From contig JBJXHC010000056.1 of NCBI GenBank assembly GCA_046160825.1, positions 1-63,910 on the forward strand: a DNA stretch of 63,910 nt, in the 5' to 3' direction. Below are positions 45,907-54,582 of this stretch, piece by piece. A program made the position numbers and the translations under genes. The DNA comes from JBJXHC01 sp046160825 (lineage in GTDB: Bacteria > Bacteroidota > Ignavibacteria > UBA10030 > UBA6906). Each line of letters begins with the position of its first letter. Position 1 is the stretch's first letter. The notes beneath the pieces were generated by a model. The model ran no database searches. It saw only the letters and a list, made by a program, of their open reading frames with translations, and was not told where the DNA came from.

Positions 45907-46254
45907 CTAGGAAGGTCTTCGCAGTGTCCAGCCGGGTTTGCGTTTCTGCATGAGTGACAGCGCACTTCCTCCCCGACGAATCTCATCGGCAATCTTTTCG
46001 GCGAAGATGGTTGCCTGTTGTTCGTCGAGGAACCAGTCGGACGATATAAGCTTCTTCATGAAGAAAGATTTCTTATAGACACGAACCACCCACGGTGTCC
46101 CGGCTGCTTTGAGCTGAGTGAATTCCACAAAGATATTATCGATGGCAACAAGTGTCATATGGTTGGGATGATAGGATGAATTCCGGTGAAATGGTACGGA
46201 GAAGGATGATGAAAAACTAATCTGCCGGTTGTGACTCAGTTTGGTTGGTTTCAT
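45907..46254 (-). CDS. small hypothetical protein
   Basis: The protein-like core is DNIFVEFTQLKAAGTPWVVRVYKKS, then ISSDWFLDEQQATIFAEKI, with a basic C-terminus. Start is uncertain: ATG 46254 gives 115 residues and ATG 46158 gives 84, while a longer reading to 46308 runs into the palindromic repeat and is doubtful. No Shine-Dalgarno sequence is well placed. It converges with the SSP411 gene 26 bases away. I do not recognise the family. Confidence 0.5.
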   Translation of the reverse strand: MKPTKLSHNRQISFSSSFSVPFHRNSSYHPNHMTLVAIDNIFVEFTQLKAAGTPWVVRVYKKSFFMKKLISSDWFLDEQQATIFAEKIADEIRRGGSALSLMQKRKPGWTLRRPS

Positions 46255-46264
46255 TTTTTGTACG

Positions 46265-46369
46265 AACTCTCCCTCCTTTGGTTGAGCCTTTCCCCTCCCT
46301 TCCGCCACAATGACGGCGGACAGGTACGAAGGGAGGGAGCCACGTTTGAACAGAGGAAGGGGAGAGTTG
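46265..46369. repeat. complex inverted-repeat element upstream of arfB
   Basis: Nested arms are visible: AACTCTCCC (46265-46273) with GGGGAGAGTT (46360-46369), CCTCCCT (46294-46300) with AGGGAGG (46330-46336), and TCCGCC (46301-46306) with GGCGGA (46315-46320) around an 8-base loop. The 143 bases before arfB contain this element and a moderate promoter. Confidence 0.6.
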
Positions 46370-46385
46370 TCAGGATCATCATGGG

Positions 46386-46415
46386 TTGATGTTCAAAATG
46401 AGTTACTACTAATCT
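46386..46415 (+). promoter_or_regulatory. possible promoter for arfB
   Basis: TTGATG (46386-46391), an 18-base spacer and TAATCT (46410-46415) lie 37 bases before the arfB ATG. Confidence 0.35.
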
Positions 46416-46451
46416 GCCATAGCACGATCGACGAAGTTCAAAGAGAAAAGG

Positions 46452-46883
46452 ATGATATCAAACTCAATCAACATTACTAACACCCTTGCGATTCCCGCAT
46501 CGGAGCTGGAATTTCAGTTTACACGCAGCGGAGGCCCGGGAGGTCAGAACGTCAACAAGGTCTCCACCCGCGTTGAGCTGTTGTTTAATGTGCTGACGTC
46601 GCCCAGTCTGACTGATGATCAGAGGGCTCGCATCAAACGTGCTCTCGGGAAACGCATCGATTCCAGCGGGCTGTTGCATATTGCGGTCCAGGATTCCCGC
46701 AGCCAATGGCGAAACCGGGAGGATGCGATTGAGCGCTTCACTGATCTCATCCGTGAAGCATTGAAACCGCGGAAGAAACGTATTCCTACCGGCGCAACAA
46801 AGGGATCGAAGCAGAGACGTTTGCAGGGAAAAAAACTGCATGGGGCCAAGAAACAAACGCGTGGCCGAGTAAGCCCTGAGTAA
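46452..46883 (+). CDS. arfB: alternative ribosome-rescue factor / peptidyl-tRNA hydrolase ArfB
   Basis: The 143-residue protein has the release-factor-like catalytic motif GGQ within RSGGPGGQNVNKV (26-38) and a basic, unstructured tail rich in Lys/Arg (KRIPTGATKGSKQRR). The tail threads into the mRNA channel of stalled ribosomes while GGQ cleaves peptidyl-tRNA. Length is as expected for ArfB/YaeJ. The purine run AAAAGG abuts the ATG, which is unusually close for a ribosome binding site. Confidence 0.93.
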   Translation: MISNSINITNTLAIPASELEFQFTRSGGPGGQNVNKVSTRVELLFNVLTSPSLTDDQRARIKRALGKRIDSSGLLHIAVQDSRSQWRNREDAIERFTDLIREALKPRKKRIPTGATKGSKQRRLQGKKLHGAKKQTRGRVSPE

Positions 46884-46892
46884 CGATTCACC

Positions 46893-46921
46893 TTGCGAGC
46901 CTTGAAGAATTCGCCTATATT
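46893..46921 (+). promoter_or_regulatory. sigma70-like promoter for pepD
   Basis: TTGCGA (46893-46898), a 17-base spacer and TATATT (46916-46921) lie about 50 bases before the pepD ATG. Confidence 0.55.
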
Positions 46922-46973
46922 TCATCCTGAAATTCCTCCATTGTTGTTCACCCTCAGAAAGTGAGAACGCACC

Positions 46974-48434
46974 ATGAGCAATGCGATCCAGGGTCTGGTT
47001 CCGGCGCCGTTGTGGGAACACTTCGCACGCATTTCAGCAATTCCCCGTCCCTCAAAGAAAGAAGAAAAGATCGCGGCTCACATTGTCGAGGTTGCGAGGA
47101 GTAACGGACTTGATGTCCGGCGTGATGCGACCGGGAACATCGTGGTTGAAAAGCCCGCGTCAGCGGGAAAGGGATCGTCCGCGATGATAGCGTTGCAATC
47201 GCACATTGATATGGTGTGTGAGAAAAACAAAGACGTCAAGCATGATTTCGACAAGGATGGAATTCAACTCGTTCGCACTAACGGCTACGTCAAGGCAAAT
47301 GGGACGACACTCGGCTCTGATAATGGAATTGGTGTGGCTGCCGCGATGAGCGTTATGCTTGATGCATCGCTGGTGCATGGTCCACTGGAATTATTATTCA
47401 CGGTTGACGAAGAAACGGGTCTCACCGGAGCAAATGGACTTCAGGCGGATTTTCTCAAGAGTAGAATTCTCATTAATCTTGATTCCGAGGAAGACGGTGC
47501 GCTCTATGTCGGTTGCTCCGGCGGACGTGACACCATCTTGACTCTTGGTACTGCGCGTGAATCCGCTCCGGCCGGATTGGTGCCAATGACTCTTTCGGTC
47601 AGTGGTTTACGTGGAGGCCACTCCGGACTGGATATCAATACCGGTCGTGCAAATGCGATCAAGCTTCTTGGACGCGTGTTGTGGCATGTTTCGCAATCAA
47701 GCGATATCCGGGTAGCGAGAATTGAGGGAGGCAGCAAGCGGAATGCAATTCCGCGAGAAGCTGAAGCGACTCTCTTTGTCTCTGAAGACCAAATGGAGAC
47801 CATCAAGAAAAAAGTCAGCCAACTGAACACGATCCTCAAGAATGAATACGGCACAGTTGAGCCGGGGCTGTTGTTGGCATTCTCAGCGCCGACTTCAGAT
47901 GAAACCAGGCAGGTGCTACTCAAGAAAGATCAGAATCGGCTCATTGAGGGGCTCTATGTTCTTCCCCACGGAGTGATTTCCATGAGTGCGGATATTCAGG
48001 GGCTTGTTGAGACATCCACGAATGTTGCGACGGTGCATACGGAGGCTGGCGAGGTCGTCATAGGAACGAGCCAGCGCAGTTCAGTCAATACTGCGCTGGA
48101 CGACATCGTTACACGTGTCAGGATCATTGGCGGCCTCCTTGGAATGGTTCCCCAAACCACAGATGGTTATCCGGGATGGAAGCCCAATCTCAATTCGCGC
48201 GTATTGAAGGTTACGCAGCAAACCTGTAAGCAGCTCTTTGGAAAAGACCCTGCCGTAAAAGCAATCCACGCCGGACTTGAATGCGGCATCATAGGGGAAA
48301 AATTTCCGGGGATGGATATGGTCTCTTTTGGGCCGACGATTGAAGGCGCACATTCTCCCGATGAGCGGGTGGAAATTGCGACGGTGCAGAAATTTTGGGA
48401 TCTCCTCACCGGGGTTCTCAAGCACCTTTCTTAA
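46974..48434 (+). CDS. pepD: aminoacyl-histidine dipeptidase (peptidase D, M20 family)
   Basis: The 486-residue cytosolic metallopeptidase has the M20 zinc motifs: LQSHIDMVCEKN (His and Asp), GTTLGSDNGIGVAAAM (bridging Asp) and TVDEETGLTGANGL (catalytic Glu pair). Length and order match PepD, which cleaves Xaa-His and other dipeptides. The lid/dimerisation domain follows (SGLRGGHSGLDIN). It has its own promoter and a terminator after it (48467-48503). Confidence 0.95.
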   Translation: MSNAIQGLVPAPLWEHFARISAIPRPSKKEEKIAAHIVEVARSNGLDVRRDATGNIVVEKPASAGKGSSAMIALQSHIDMVCEKNKDVKHDFDKDGIQLVRTNGYVKANGTTLGSDNGIGVAAAMSVMLDASLVHGPLELLFTVDEETGLTGANGLQADFLKSRILINLDSEEDGALYVGCSGGRDTILTLGTARESAPAGLVPMTLSVSGLRGGHSGLDINTGRANAIKLLGRVLWHVSQSSDIRVARIEGGSKRNAIPREAEATLFVSEDQMETIKKKVSQLNTILKNEYGTVEPGLLLAFSAPTSDETRQVLLKKDQNRLIEGLYVLPHGVISMSADIQGLVETSTNVATVHTEAGEVVIGTSQRSSVNTALDDIVTRVRIIGGLLGMVPQTTDGYPGWKPNLNSRVLKVTQQTCKQLFGKDPAVKAIHAGLECGIIGEKFPGMDMVSFGPTIEGAHSPDERVEIATVQKFWDLLTGVLKHLS

Positions 48435-48466
48435 TCAGTAACGGTGAGCGTCAATCGTAAGTTGGC

Positions 48467-48503
48467 AAGCCCTTTCCCTTGGGTCGCGGAAAAGGGCTTT
48501 TGT
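48467..48503 (+). terminator. rho-independent terminator after pepD
   Basis: AAGCCCTTTCC (48467-48477) pairs with GGAAAAGGGCTT (48488-48499; one bulged A), followed by TTTGT. Confidence 0.75.
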
Positions 48504-48536
48504 CTCTCAAGAAATAAAATTCTGACAAGAGGTGAC

Positions 48537-49820
48537 ATGAAAATCATCGACGGTAGAAACGACCCAAGGTGTGCTGAGGCAATTATTGCGCGCCGATGGA
48601 GAATGACTGTGGAAATAGAGAACCGCACAACGGAAATCGTTGCCGCGGTCCGGCGCGAAGGGGATGAGGCCGTTACAACATTCACGCGTCAGTTCGATTG
48701 TCGCTTCATCGACTCGCTCGGGTTGCGCGTATCCGCCCGTGAGCAGGCGGCTGCTTACAAGAGTGTTTCCCGGAAATTCCTGAAGGCCCTGCAACTTGCC
48801 AGGAAGAATATCACGCTCTTCCACCAGCAACAACGCCCAAAGTCATGGGTGATGAAAGATAAAGGACTGCAGCTTGAATGTCGCGTAAGCCCGCTTTCCC
48901 GCGTTGGCATTGTTGCCCTCGGTGGGAAATTTGCATGTCCATCGCGAGTCCTGACGAATGCGGTTCCGGCAAGTATTGCGGGAGTGAAGGAGTTGGTGCT
49001 GGTTGTACAGAGCAATGAAGAGGGGAAGATTGCCGCCGAAACGCTCGTTGCTGCTGCCGAGTGCGGGGTCACCGAAATCTATCGCATTGGAGGAGCGCAA
49101 GCCGTTGCCGCTCTGGCATTCGGTACCGAATCAATCCGTAGAGTCGATAAGATCGTTGGCTCGGGTAATGCCTATGTCACGGCTGCAAAGAAAGCAGTGT
49201 TCGGTGAAGTCGGGATTGACACGATATGCGAGCCTGCTGAAGTTGTTATCGTTGCGGATGAAGCTGCAAATCCTGCCATCATTGCAGCAGATATTCTCGC
49301 ACTTGCTGAGCGAGGCGAAACGGTCTTTCCCGTTTTCCTGACAAGTTCGAGCGTGCTTGCACAGCATGTGGAACTTGAACTGAACATTCAGGTGGAACGG
49401 ATTGAACGTCGGGTGACCGCGCAACGTGTACTTGATCAGCACGGGACGATCGTCATTGTCGAGAGTGCCCGCCATGCAATTGACATTGTGAACAAACTCA
49501 CCCCGGCCTCACTCGTTCTCATGGTGAAGAACGGAGAAAGGATCTCGGCACGAGTCAAGAACACCGGAGCAATTTTTATCGGCGAGTGGTCAAGTTATGT
49601 GATGGGAGACTACCTGACCGGCACGAACGATTCGTTCCCGACCGCAGGCTCTGCGCGATTCGGTTCTCCGATTGGAGTTGCGGATTTCACAAAGCGTACT
49701 CAGGTGGTGAATATCTCAAAGAAGCGTTTTCAGAAACTCTCAATGCATGCAGAGGTTCTTGCTGACGCAGAGGGCTTGCAGGGTGGTGTTGCTTCTCTCC
49801 AACGGAGGGCGAACACGTGA
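48537..49820 (+). CDS. histidinol dehydrogenase homologue lacking zinc and catalytic residues
   Basis: ATG 48537 (AGAGGTG upstream) gives 427 residues that align over the whole length of HisD (LGGKFACPSRVLTNAVPAS, GGAQAVAALAFGTE, GSGNAYVTAAKKAVFG). Residues essential in E. coli HisD are changed. The Zn ligands Gln259, His262 and His419 correspond to Leu256, Arg259 and Gly417; the catalytic pair Glu326-His327 to Ala324-Ser325; and His367 to Asp365. Only the ligand Asp360 remains (Asp358). No other his genes are near. It is probably not a histidinol dehydrogenase but may still bind NAD or have a new activity. Confidence 0.8.
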   Translation: MKIIDGRNDPRCAEAIIARRWRMTVEIENRTTEIVAAVRREGDEAVTTFTRQFDCRFIDSLGLRVSAREQAAAYKSVSRKFLKALQLARKNITLFHQQQRPKSWVMKDKGLQLECRVSPLSRVGIVALGGKFACPSRVLTNAVPASIAGVKELVLVVQSNEEGKIAAETLVAAAECGVTEIYRIGGAQAVAALAFGTESIRRVDKIVGSGNAYVTAAKKAVFGEVGIDTICEPAEVVIVADEAANPAIIAADILALAERGETVFPVFLTSSSVLAQHVELELNIQVERIERRVTAQRVLDQHGTIVIVESARHAIDIVNKLTPASLVLMVKNGERISARVKNTGAIFIGEWSSYVMGDYLTGTNDSFPTAGSARFGSPIGVADFTKRTQVVNISKKRFQKLSMHAEVLADAEGLQGGVASLQRRANT

Positions 49821-49828
49821 AACTCGCG

Positions 49829-49857
49829 TTGACATTACTTCCATTTTTTCATATATT
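49829..49857 (+). promoter_or_regulatory. sigma70-like promoter for tRNA-Asn
   Basis: TTGACA (49829-49834, consensus), a 17-base spacer and TATATT (49852-49857), 30 bases before the tRNA. Confidence 0.75.
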
Positions 49858-49887
49858 TTTCAACCGTTTTTTGAGTTCAATCGTTAT

Positions 49888-49959
49888 TCCGCGATAGCTC
49901 AATGGTAGAGCATGCGGCTGTTAACCGCAGGGTTGCAGGTTCGAGTCCTGCTCGCGGAG
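49888..49959 (+). tRNA. tRNA-Asn (anticodon GTT)
   Basis: A 72-base cloverleaf: acceptor TCCGCGA/TCGCGGA, discriminator G, anticodon stem TGCGG/CCGCA with loop CTGTTAA, and T arm GCAGG/CCTGC. CCA is not encoded. Confidence 0.95.
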
Positions 49960-49960
49960 C

Positions 49961-49995
49961 AAAGCCCGACCGTTTGGTCGGGCTTTTTCTTTTTG
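49961..49995 (+). terminator. rho-independent terminator after tRNA-Asn
   Basis: A perfect 11-bp stem AAAGCCCGACC / GGTCGGGCTTT (49961-49971, 49976-49986) with loop GTTT, followed by TTCTTTTT. Confidence 0.9.
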
Positions 49996-50093
49996 TTCAC
50001 CGGCGATTGAACTTGAGAGCCATTACAAGCGTAGAATCCAGAGAAGCAGCGTTGTGACTGATGGCACCGATTGAGACACCGGGGATTCGTTTA

Positions 50094-50123
50094 TTGGTAC
50101 TGTCAACGCTGAAAGCGTATATC
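50094..50123 (+). promoter_or_regulatory. possible promoter for the exopolysaccharide operon
   Basis: TTGGTA (50094-50099), an 18-base spacer and TATATC (50118-50123). A transcript from here has a leader of about 165 bases. The 299-base gap 49996-50294 has no convincing gene; a 67-residue reading at 50061-50264 overlaps the promoter and is not protein-like. Confidence 0.4.
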
Positions 50124-50171
50124 TATCGAGCCTTCTCTGTATTGCTTATTTGCCATTATTTTCACAAGTTT

Positions 50172-50280
50172 GGCCGTTCGGTGGTTCATATCAGAGGGTG
50201 CATGAACCGAATGGCTGTAACGTGTTTGGTGATGCGGCATGCTGGTGAGGTGCAGGTGAGTTGAGGGTCCGGAGGGACCT
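50172..50280 (+). promoter_or_regulatory. structured 5' leader of the exopolysaccharide operon
   Basis: A long hairpin pairs GGCCGTTCGG and TTCAT (50172-50189, with a three-base bulge) with ATGAA and CCGAATGGC (50202-50215). A second hairpin, GGTCC/GGACC with loop GGAG (50266-50279), sits just before the AAAGGGG ribosome binding site. Position suggests control of readthrough or translation; no known riboswitch or JUMPstart element is recognised. Confidence 0.4.
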
Positions 50281-50294
50281 GGGAAAGGGGATTT

Positions 50295-52625
50295 ATGAAA
50301 TCAAGTAATGGCGTTCATGGAAATCGAAGGGGTCACTCCGAGCGGACCCTGAGTGATTATTTAGCGATCATCATGCGCGGGAAGTGGATTGTTCTTGGCA
50401 CCTTCGCGTGTGTTTTGGGGATCACTGCCATTTACAGTAAACTTGCCACTCCCGTTTATAAATCAACAGCAACAGTTTTGATTGACCAGAAACTTCCCAG
50501 CACCCCTGTGTCTCTGGAGGGAAGCGGAAGATCAACGTTGCAGAATATCAAGAATGAACTTGAAGTACTCAAGTCCAGATCCATTGCCGACACCGTTGCC
50601 CATCGGCTCATTGCTCAACGATATCTTGACCCAATCGACAAGACCCCAATACCGCTTATTCAACCTGAAGAAGACAAGGTGAATGGGGCTGAGTTCGCGT
50701 CTCCGGAGGAAATCATCGGTCGTATTACTTCAGCCGTTGACTTCGAACCGCTACGCGATACGGATGTTCTGAAGGTCATGGCGCAAAGCAATGATCCCCG
50801 CGAGGCGGCACTCCTTGCAAATCTCTATGCACAGGCGTACTACGACAGGAATATATTCGCCAGCAGGTCACGCTCACGGGCACTCAGGGAATTTCTCGAA
50901 GCACAGGTACGAGACAAGCGCGGGAGCCTGGATGTCACAGAGTCCGCCATGCAGGAATACATGGAGACGCAAGGCATTGTATCGTTGGATGATGAGTCAA
51001 GAAAAGTGATCACGCAACTTGCCGACCTTGAGGCCACCCGCGACGCAACCGAAATCAGCCTCAAGTCACTCACGAAAACACTTGCCTCGTACAAAGAACA
51101 GTTCCCGCAACAAGAAGCGGATGTCGCCAAGATGATTGGCGAATCCAACGATCAGTACATACGGGGTCTCCAGGATCAGATTGCAAAGCTTGAAGTACAG
51201 CGTGATGTTACCATTGCCCAAAACCCGACATTTGCCGGACAGGATATTTACAACCAACGACTCAAGGAAATCGACGAGCAGATTGATGCTTTGAAGGTCA
51301 AGCTGAGAGAAAGAACAGAATCCTTCATCCAGAGTCTACCGGCAGGTAGATCGGCGAAGTCCGATGGCGACCCTGCGGGTTATCTCGGACAGCTCAAACA
51401 GAACATTGTTGAGACGGAGATTGAAATGCAGGCTCTTCAATCGAAGAAGAAAGCGCTCGACGACGTCATTCGGCAATATACTGTACAATTTGAACGAATC
51501 CCCAAAAAGAGTATTCAGTACGCACGTCTCCAGCGGGCAAAAATGAGTAACGAAAAACTCTTCCTTCTGGTTGAATCGAAATACAACGAGGCCGCGATCT
51601 CCGAGCGGTCGGAGTTTGGTTATATCACGATCATGGATCCGGCTGTTGTTCCAAACTCACCCGCCAGTCCCAAGTTCATGTTGAACGTGTTGATCGGCGG
51701 ACTCCTTGGTCTTACGCTCGGGCTTGCCGGAGTTTTCGTGCGCGAAATGCTGGATGTGAAACTGCAGGCGCCCGAGGACTTGAAGAAACGGAATTGGAAC
51801 GTGCTTGCGGCTGTAATGGTTATGGATGACGAGCTGCAACGGATTGGAAAAGACACAGATGCGCCGCGCTTTAACAGAGACGTTGATCCTCACCTGATTA
51901 CGCTCATGCTTCCGTTCTCGCCGATTGCAGAGTCGTATAGACTTCTGAGAACCACGTTACATTTTCCCAAAGGCGGCGAAGCACCAAAGACCCTGCTTGT
52001 GACCAGCGCGAGTCCCGGTGAGGGGAAGACAACGACAGTATGTAACCTCGCTGTTTCAATCGCACAGACCGGCAAGCGAGTCCTCCTGGTGGATTGTGAT
52101 TTGCGTAAACCCAACGTTCACAATTTATTCAATATTCCCATGAAGCCCGGGTTGGCGGAATTGCTCTTCAAAGTTGGCGCGCACGAAATGGCAGTCCAGA
52201 CCGGAGTGGTAAAAAATCTTGATGTCATATGTTCCGGAGCGCTGTCTCCCAATCCCGCGGAGATCCTTGGCTCACGCGAGATGCGCGGTTTCATTGAACA
52301 GGCGCAACGGGAGTATGATATTATTCTTCTTGATGCTTCCCCGGTGCTCGCGGCGACGGATGCTTCAATCCTCTCGACGAACGTTGATGGAGTGGTGATT
52401 GTTACGGCTTCCGGTACGACGCGGGTTGCCGATGTCGAACGAACCATTGAGATGATTGAGGGTGTTGGAGGAAAGATTCTCGGTTACGTCCTGAACAAGC
52501 TTGACTTGCAGAGAGCGTATGGTATTTCGTATGGGAAACGCGGCTACGGGTACTACGGATATGCATATCAGAGCAGCGAAACGAACGGTAAGGCGGGTAA
52601 ACACTCCAAGTCCCGCGAAACGTGA
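50295..52625 (+). CDS. Wzc-type polysaccharide co-polymerase with tyrosine autokinase
   Basis: The 776-residue protein has a Wzz chain-length domain with helices at about 31-48 and 460-480 around a long periplasmic coiled-coil region, then a cytosolic BY-kinase domain (about 530-760). Walker A is GEGKTT (575-580), Walker A' is VLLVDCDLRKP and Walker B is IILLDASPV. The C-terminus holds a Tyr cluster (YGISYGKRGYGYYGYAY), the autophosphorylation site. Cycles of phosphorylation control polymer length and export. The next gene encodes its export partner. Confidence 0.94.
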   Translation: MKSSNGVHGNRRGHSERTLSDYLAIIMRGKWIVLGTFACVLGITAIYSKLATPVYKSTATVLIDQKLPSTPVSLEGSGRSTLQNIKNELEVLKSRSIADTVAHRLIAQRYLDPIDKTPIPLIQPEEDKVNGAEFASPEEIIGRITSAVDFEPLRDTDVLKVMAQSNDPREAALLANLYAQAYYDRNIFASRSRSRALREFLEAQVRDKRGSLDVTESAMQEYMETQGIVSLDDESRKVITQLADLEATRDATEISLKSLTKTLASYKEQFPQQEADVAKMIGESNDQYIRGLQDQIAKLEVQRDVTIAQNPTFAGQDIYNQRLKEIDEQIDALKVKLRERTESFIQSLPAGRSAKSDGDPAGYLGQLKQNIVETEIEMQALQSKKKALDDVIRQYTVQFERIPKKSIQYARLQRAKMSNEKLFLLVESKYNEAAISERSEFGYITIMDPAVVPNSPASPKFMLNVLIGGLLGLTLGLAGVFVREMLDVKLQAPEDLKKRNWNVLAAVMVMDDELQRIGKDTDAPRFNRDVDPHLITLMLPFSPIAESYRLLRTTLHFPKGGEAPKTLLVTSASPGEGKTTTVCNLAVSIAQTGKRVLLVDCDLRKPNVHNLFNIPMKPGLAELLFKVGAHEMAVQTGVVKNLDVICSGALSPNPAEILGSREMRGFIEQAQREYDIILLDASPVLAATDASILSTNVDGVVIVTASGTTRVADVERTIEMIEGVGGKILGYVLNKLDLQRAYGISYGKRGYGYYGYAYQSSETNGKAGKHSKSRET

Positions 52626-52644
52626 ACAGAACAAGGTATCCCCA

Positions 52645-53166
52645 ATGAACATTTACTTCAAAGTGTTGATGGCGGTGTGTGTGGTTTTCGTGACAAGTAT
52701 GCTTCCGTCAGGTGCATTTGCGCAAACGTCGGAGAGCGGTCTTGGTTCCGTACTCCCGCGGGCAGCTACAGCGTCATACTACTACATCGGCAAACCCGGT
52801 GAGCTTACGATGCAAGTCAACCTCTGGGGGTTCGTGAAGAACCCGGGGCGCTACGAAGTCCCGAGTTCCACAGATCTTGTCCAGCTTGTCTCCTATGCGG
52901 GTGGCCCGGTGCAAGGGGCAGATATGGACGATGTGCGGATAACGCGCTTCAACCGTACTGACTCGCTTCTTACCAGAGGAGAATACTCCGTTAATCTTGC
53001 AGAGCTGTATCGCGTCGATCCCGCAAAACTTGTGCTCCGTCCCGGCGACACGGTCTTCATTGATCACTCAAACTGGCTTACAGTCCGGGATGTCTTCAGC
53101 GTGATTACCACGGCCGCCATCATCACCTCGGCAGTAGCGCAGATCATTAATGTGACAAACAGGTGA
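52645..53166 (+). CDS. SLBB-domain polysaccharide export protein
   Basis: ATG 52645, after AAGGT, starts a signal peptide (VCVVFVTSMLPSGAFA) and gives 173 residues. It contains one SLBB domain (MQVNLWGFVKNPGRYEVPSS to LVLRPGDTVFIDHS) and a C-terminal hydrophobic stretch (VFSVITTAAIITSAVAQII). It lacks the N-terminal Poly_export domain of full Wza, so it is a short auxiliary form probably bound to the inner membrane. The gene lies 19 bases after the Wzc-type gene. Confidence 0.85.
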   Translation: MNIYFKVLMAVCVVFVTSMLPSGAFAQTSESGLGSVLPRAATASYYYIGKPGELTMQVNLWGFVKNPGRYEVPSSTDLVQLVSYAGGPVQGADMDDVRITRFNRTDSLLTRGEYSVNLAELYRVDPAKLVLRPGDTVFIDHSNWLTVRDVFSVITTAAIITSAVAQIINVTNR

Positions 53167-53212
53167 TCTCAGTGGTATCACGCGCGTTCGTGGCAAGCGG
53201 GTCCCAAAGGAG

Positions 53213-54535
53213 ATGAAGACCAAGGTATTCATCTATCTTGTAATTTTGGGACTCAATGCATTTTCGAATGGGCTGGTGGAACTCATCCTCCCCGGAGCGC
53301 GCGAACCGTTTCGCCTACTCACATTTGCCGCCGATGGTTTATTGATCCTCACCGCACTGACATCAATGTTCTACAGATTGGACTACTCCGCAACCAGGAT
53401 GTTCATCGCCTTCCTGGTGTTTTCGCTGCTCACCTTTTTTTATAATTTTGAAAATGTGACCATCGAAAGTTCTCTGAATGGCATACGCCAGCCGCTTGTG
53501 TTCATCTGTTCGCTGATACTCGCTTATGATATCCTGGACTCCGGGGTGCGAGGGCGAATGGTTCAATGGATGCATCGCTTCTTGTTCGTGTTTGTCCTTC
53601 TCCAGATTCCCGTAGCGTATCGACAGTTTTCCGTGTACGGCGCGAGTGACTGGGTCGGAGGAACATTGGGCTACGGGGCAAGCGGAATCCTGACGCAATT
53701 ATTGTTTCTGATAACATTTTATCTTGTCGTCCGATACGGATCGACGAAGGAATTTACGGCATTCAGTCTCCCGCGCAGTATTCCATTTCTCCTGGTCTTG
53801 ATTCCCTGCGCGCTCAATGAGACGAAGATCGCTTTTGTTTTTCTTGCACTGATGATTTTCTTGCTGGCATTTACCGGGAAGGTTCTTCGCGCTATTCCCA
53901 TGTTGGTGGTTGGCGTGCTCCTGCTAATGCTGTTGAGTTACTACTACTCGGAAAATGTACAGGATACGGAGAAACTCTTTGATCTGACGTTTCTTGAACG
54001 ATATCTTGTCTACGACTCACGCACTTCCGTGGATGTTCCGCGTTTACAGAAAATGCTGATGATGTTCGATCTGATGGCGCGGGACATTCCTGCATACTTC
54101 GTGGGGTTGGGATATGGAGTGTTTACCGGCGGTAATCTTCTGGAAACCTCAGAGTATAGCAGAGGAATTGTGGCCGACTTTAGGGGAACGCGCGCACTGT
54201 TGAATTCCCTTTGGTTGCAAGGTGGCATTCTGGGAGTTCTTACGTTTATCGGGGCAATGTTTTCCTTTGTGCGATCCAAGTATGAACTCCAGCGTAACGT
54301 CATGAGTTTCCGGCTATTCATGGTTGCGACGCTGATACTGATGTGGCTGTACAACGAAGCGATCCTGAACAGAGTTTTCGCTATGGTCGTTGCGTTCTTT
54401 CTCGCATGGATTGAAACCGGCGCTCTTACAGCTGATGAGGTGGCTGAAACCGAGGGAGCTGATGTTGCATCACATGGTGAAGGGGACATTGAGAATGAGG
54501 GGGTTCCATCGTATATCTCTCCACATCAGCGGTGA
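53213..54535 (+). CDS. polysaccharide polymerase/O-antigen ligase-like membrane protein
   Basis: The 440-residue protein has about ten to twelve helices with a large periplasmic loop late in the chain (FVGLGYGVFTGGNLLETSEYSRG...NSLWLQGGILGVL), the Wzy-type plan. The sequence is poorly conserved, as usual for polymerases specific to one repeat unit. A polar acidic tail follows the last helix. GGAG directly abuts the ATG, an unusual spacing, but no other start is in frame nearby. Confidence 0.75.
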   Translation: MKTKVFIYLVILGLNAFSNGLVELILPGAREPFRLLTFAADGLLILTALTSMFYRLDYSATRMFIAFLVFSLLTFFYNFENVTIESSLNGIRQPLVFICSLILAYDILDSGVRGRMVQWMHRFLFVFVLLQIPVAYRQFSVYGASDWVGGTLGYGASGILTQLLFLITFYLVVRYGSTKEFTAFSLPRSIPFLLVLIPCALNETKIAFVFLALMIFLLAFTGKVLRAIPMLVVGVLLLMLLSYYYSENVQDTEKLFDLTFLERYLVYDSRTSVDVPRLQKMLMMFDLMARDIPAYFVGLGYGVFTGGNLLETSEYSRGIVADFRGTRALLNSLWLQGGILGVLTFIGAMFSFVRSKYELQRNVMSFRLFMVATLILMWLYNEAILNRVFAMVVAFFLAWIETGALTADEVAETEGADVASHGEGDIENEGVPSYISPHQR

Positions 54536-54582
54536 GCAATGAATCCGCTACGGCAGAGCTTTTTATTGATTGGAAATCGTAG

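Noticed and set aside
50061..50264. 67-codon frame before the Wzc-type gene
   Set aside because: It overlaps the predicted promoter and the leader hairpin, has odd composition and no ribosome binding site.
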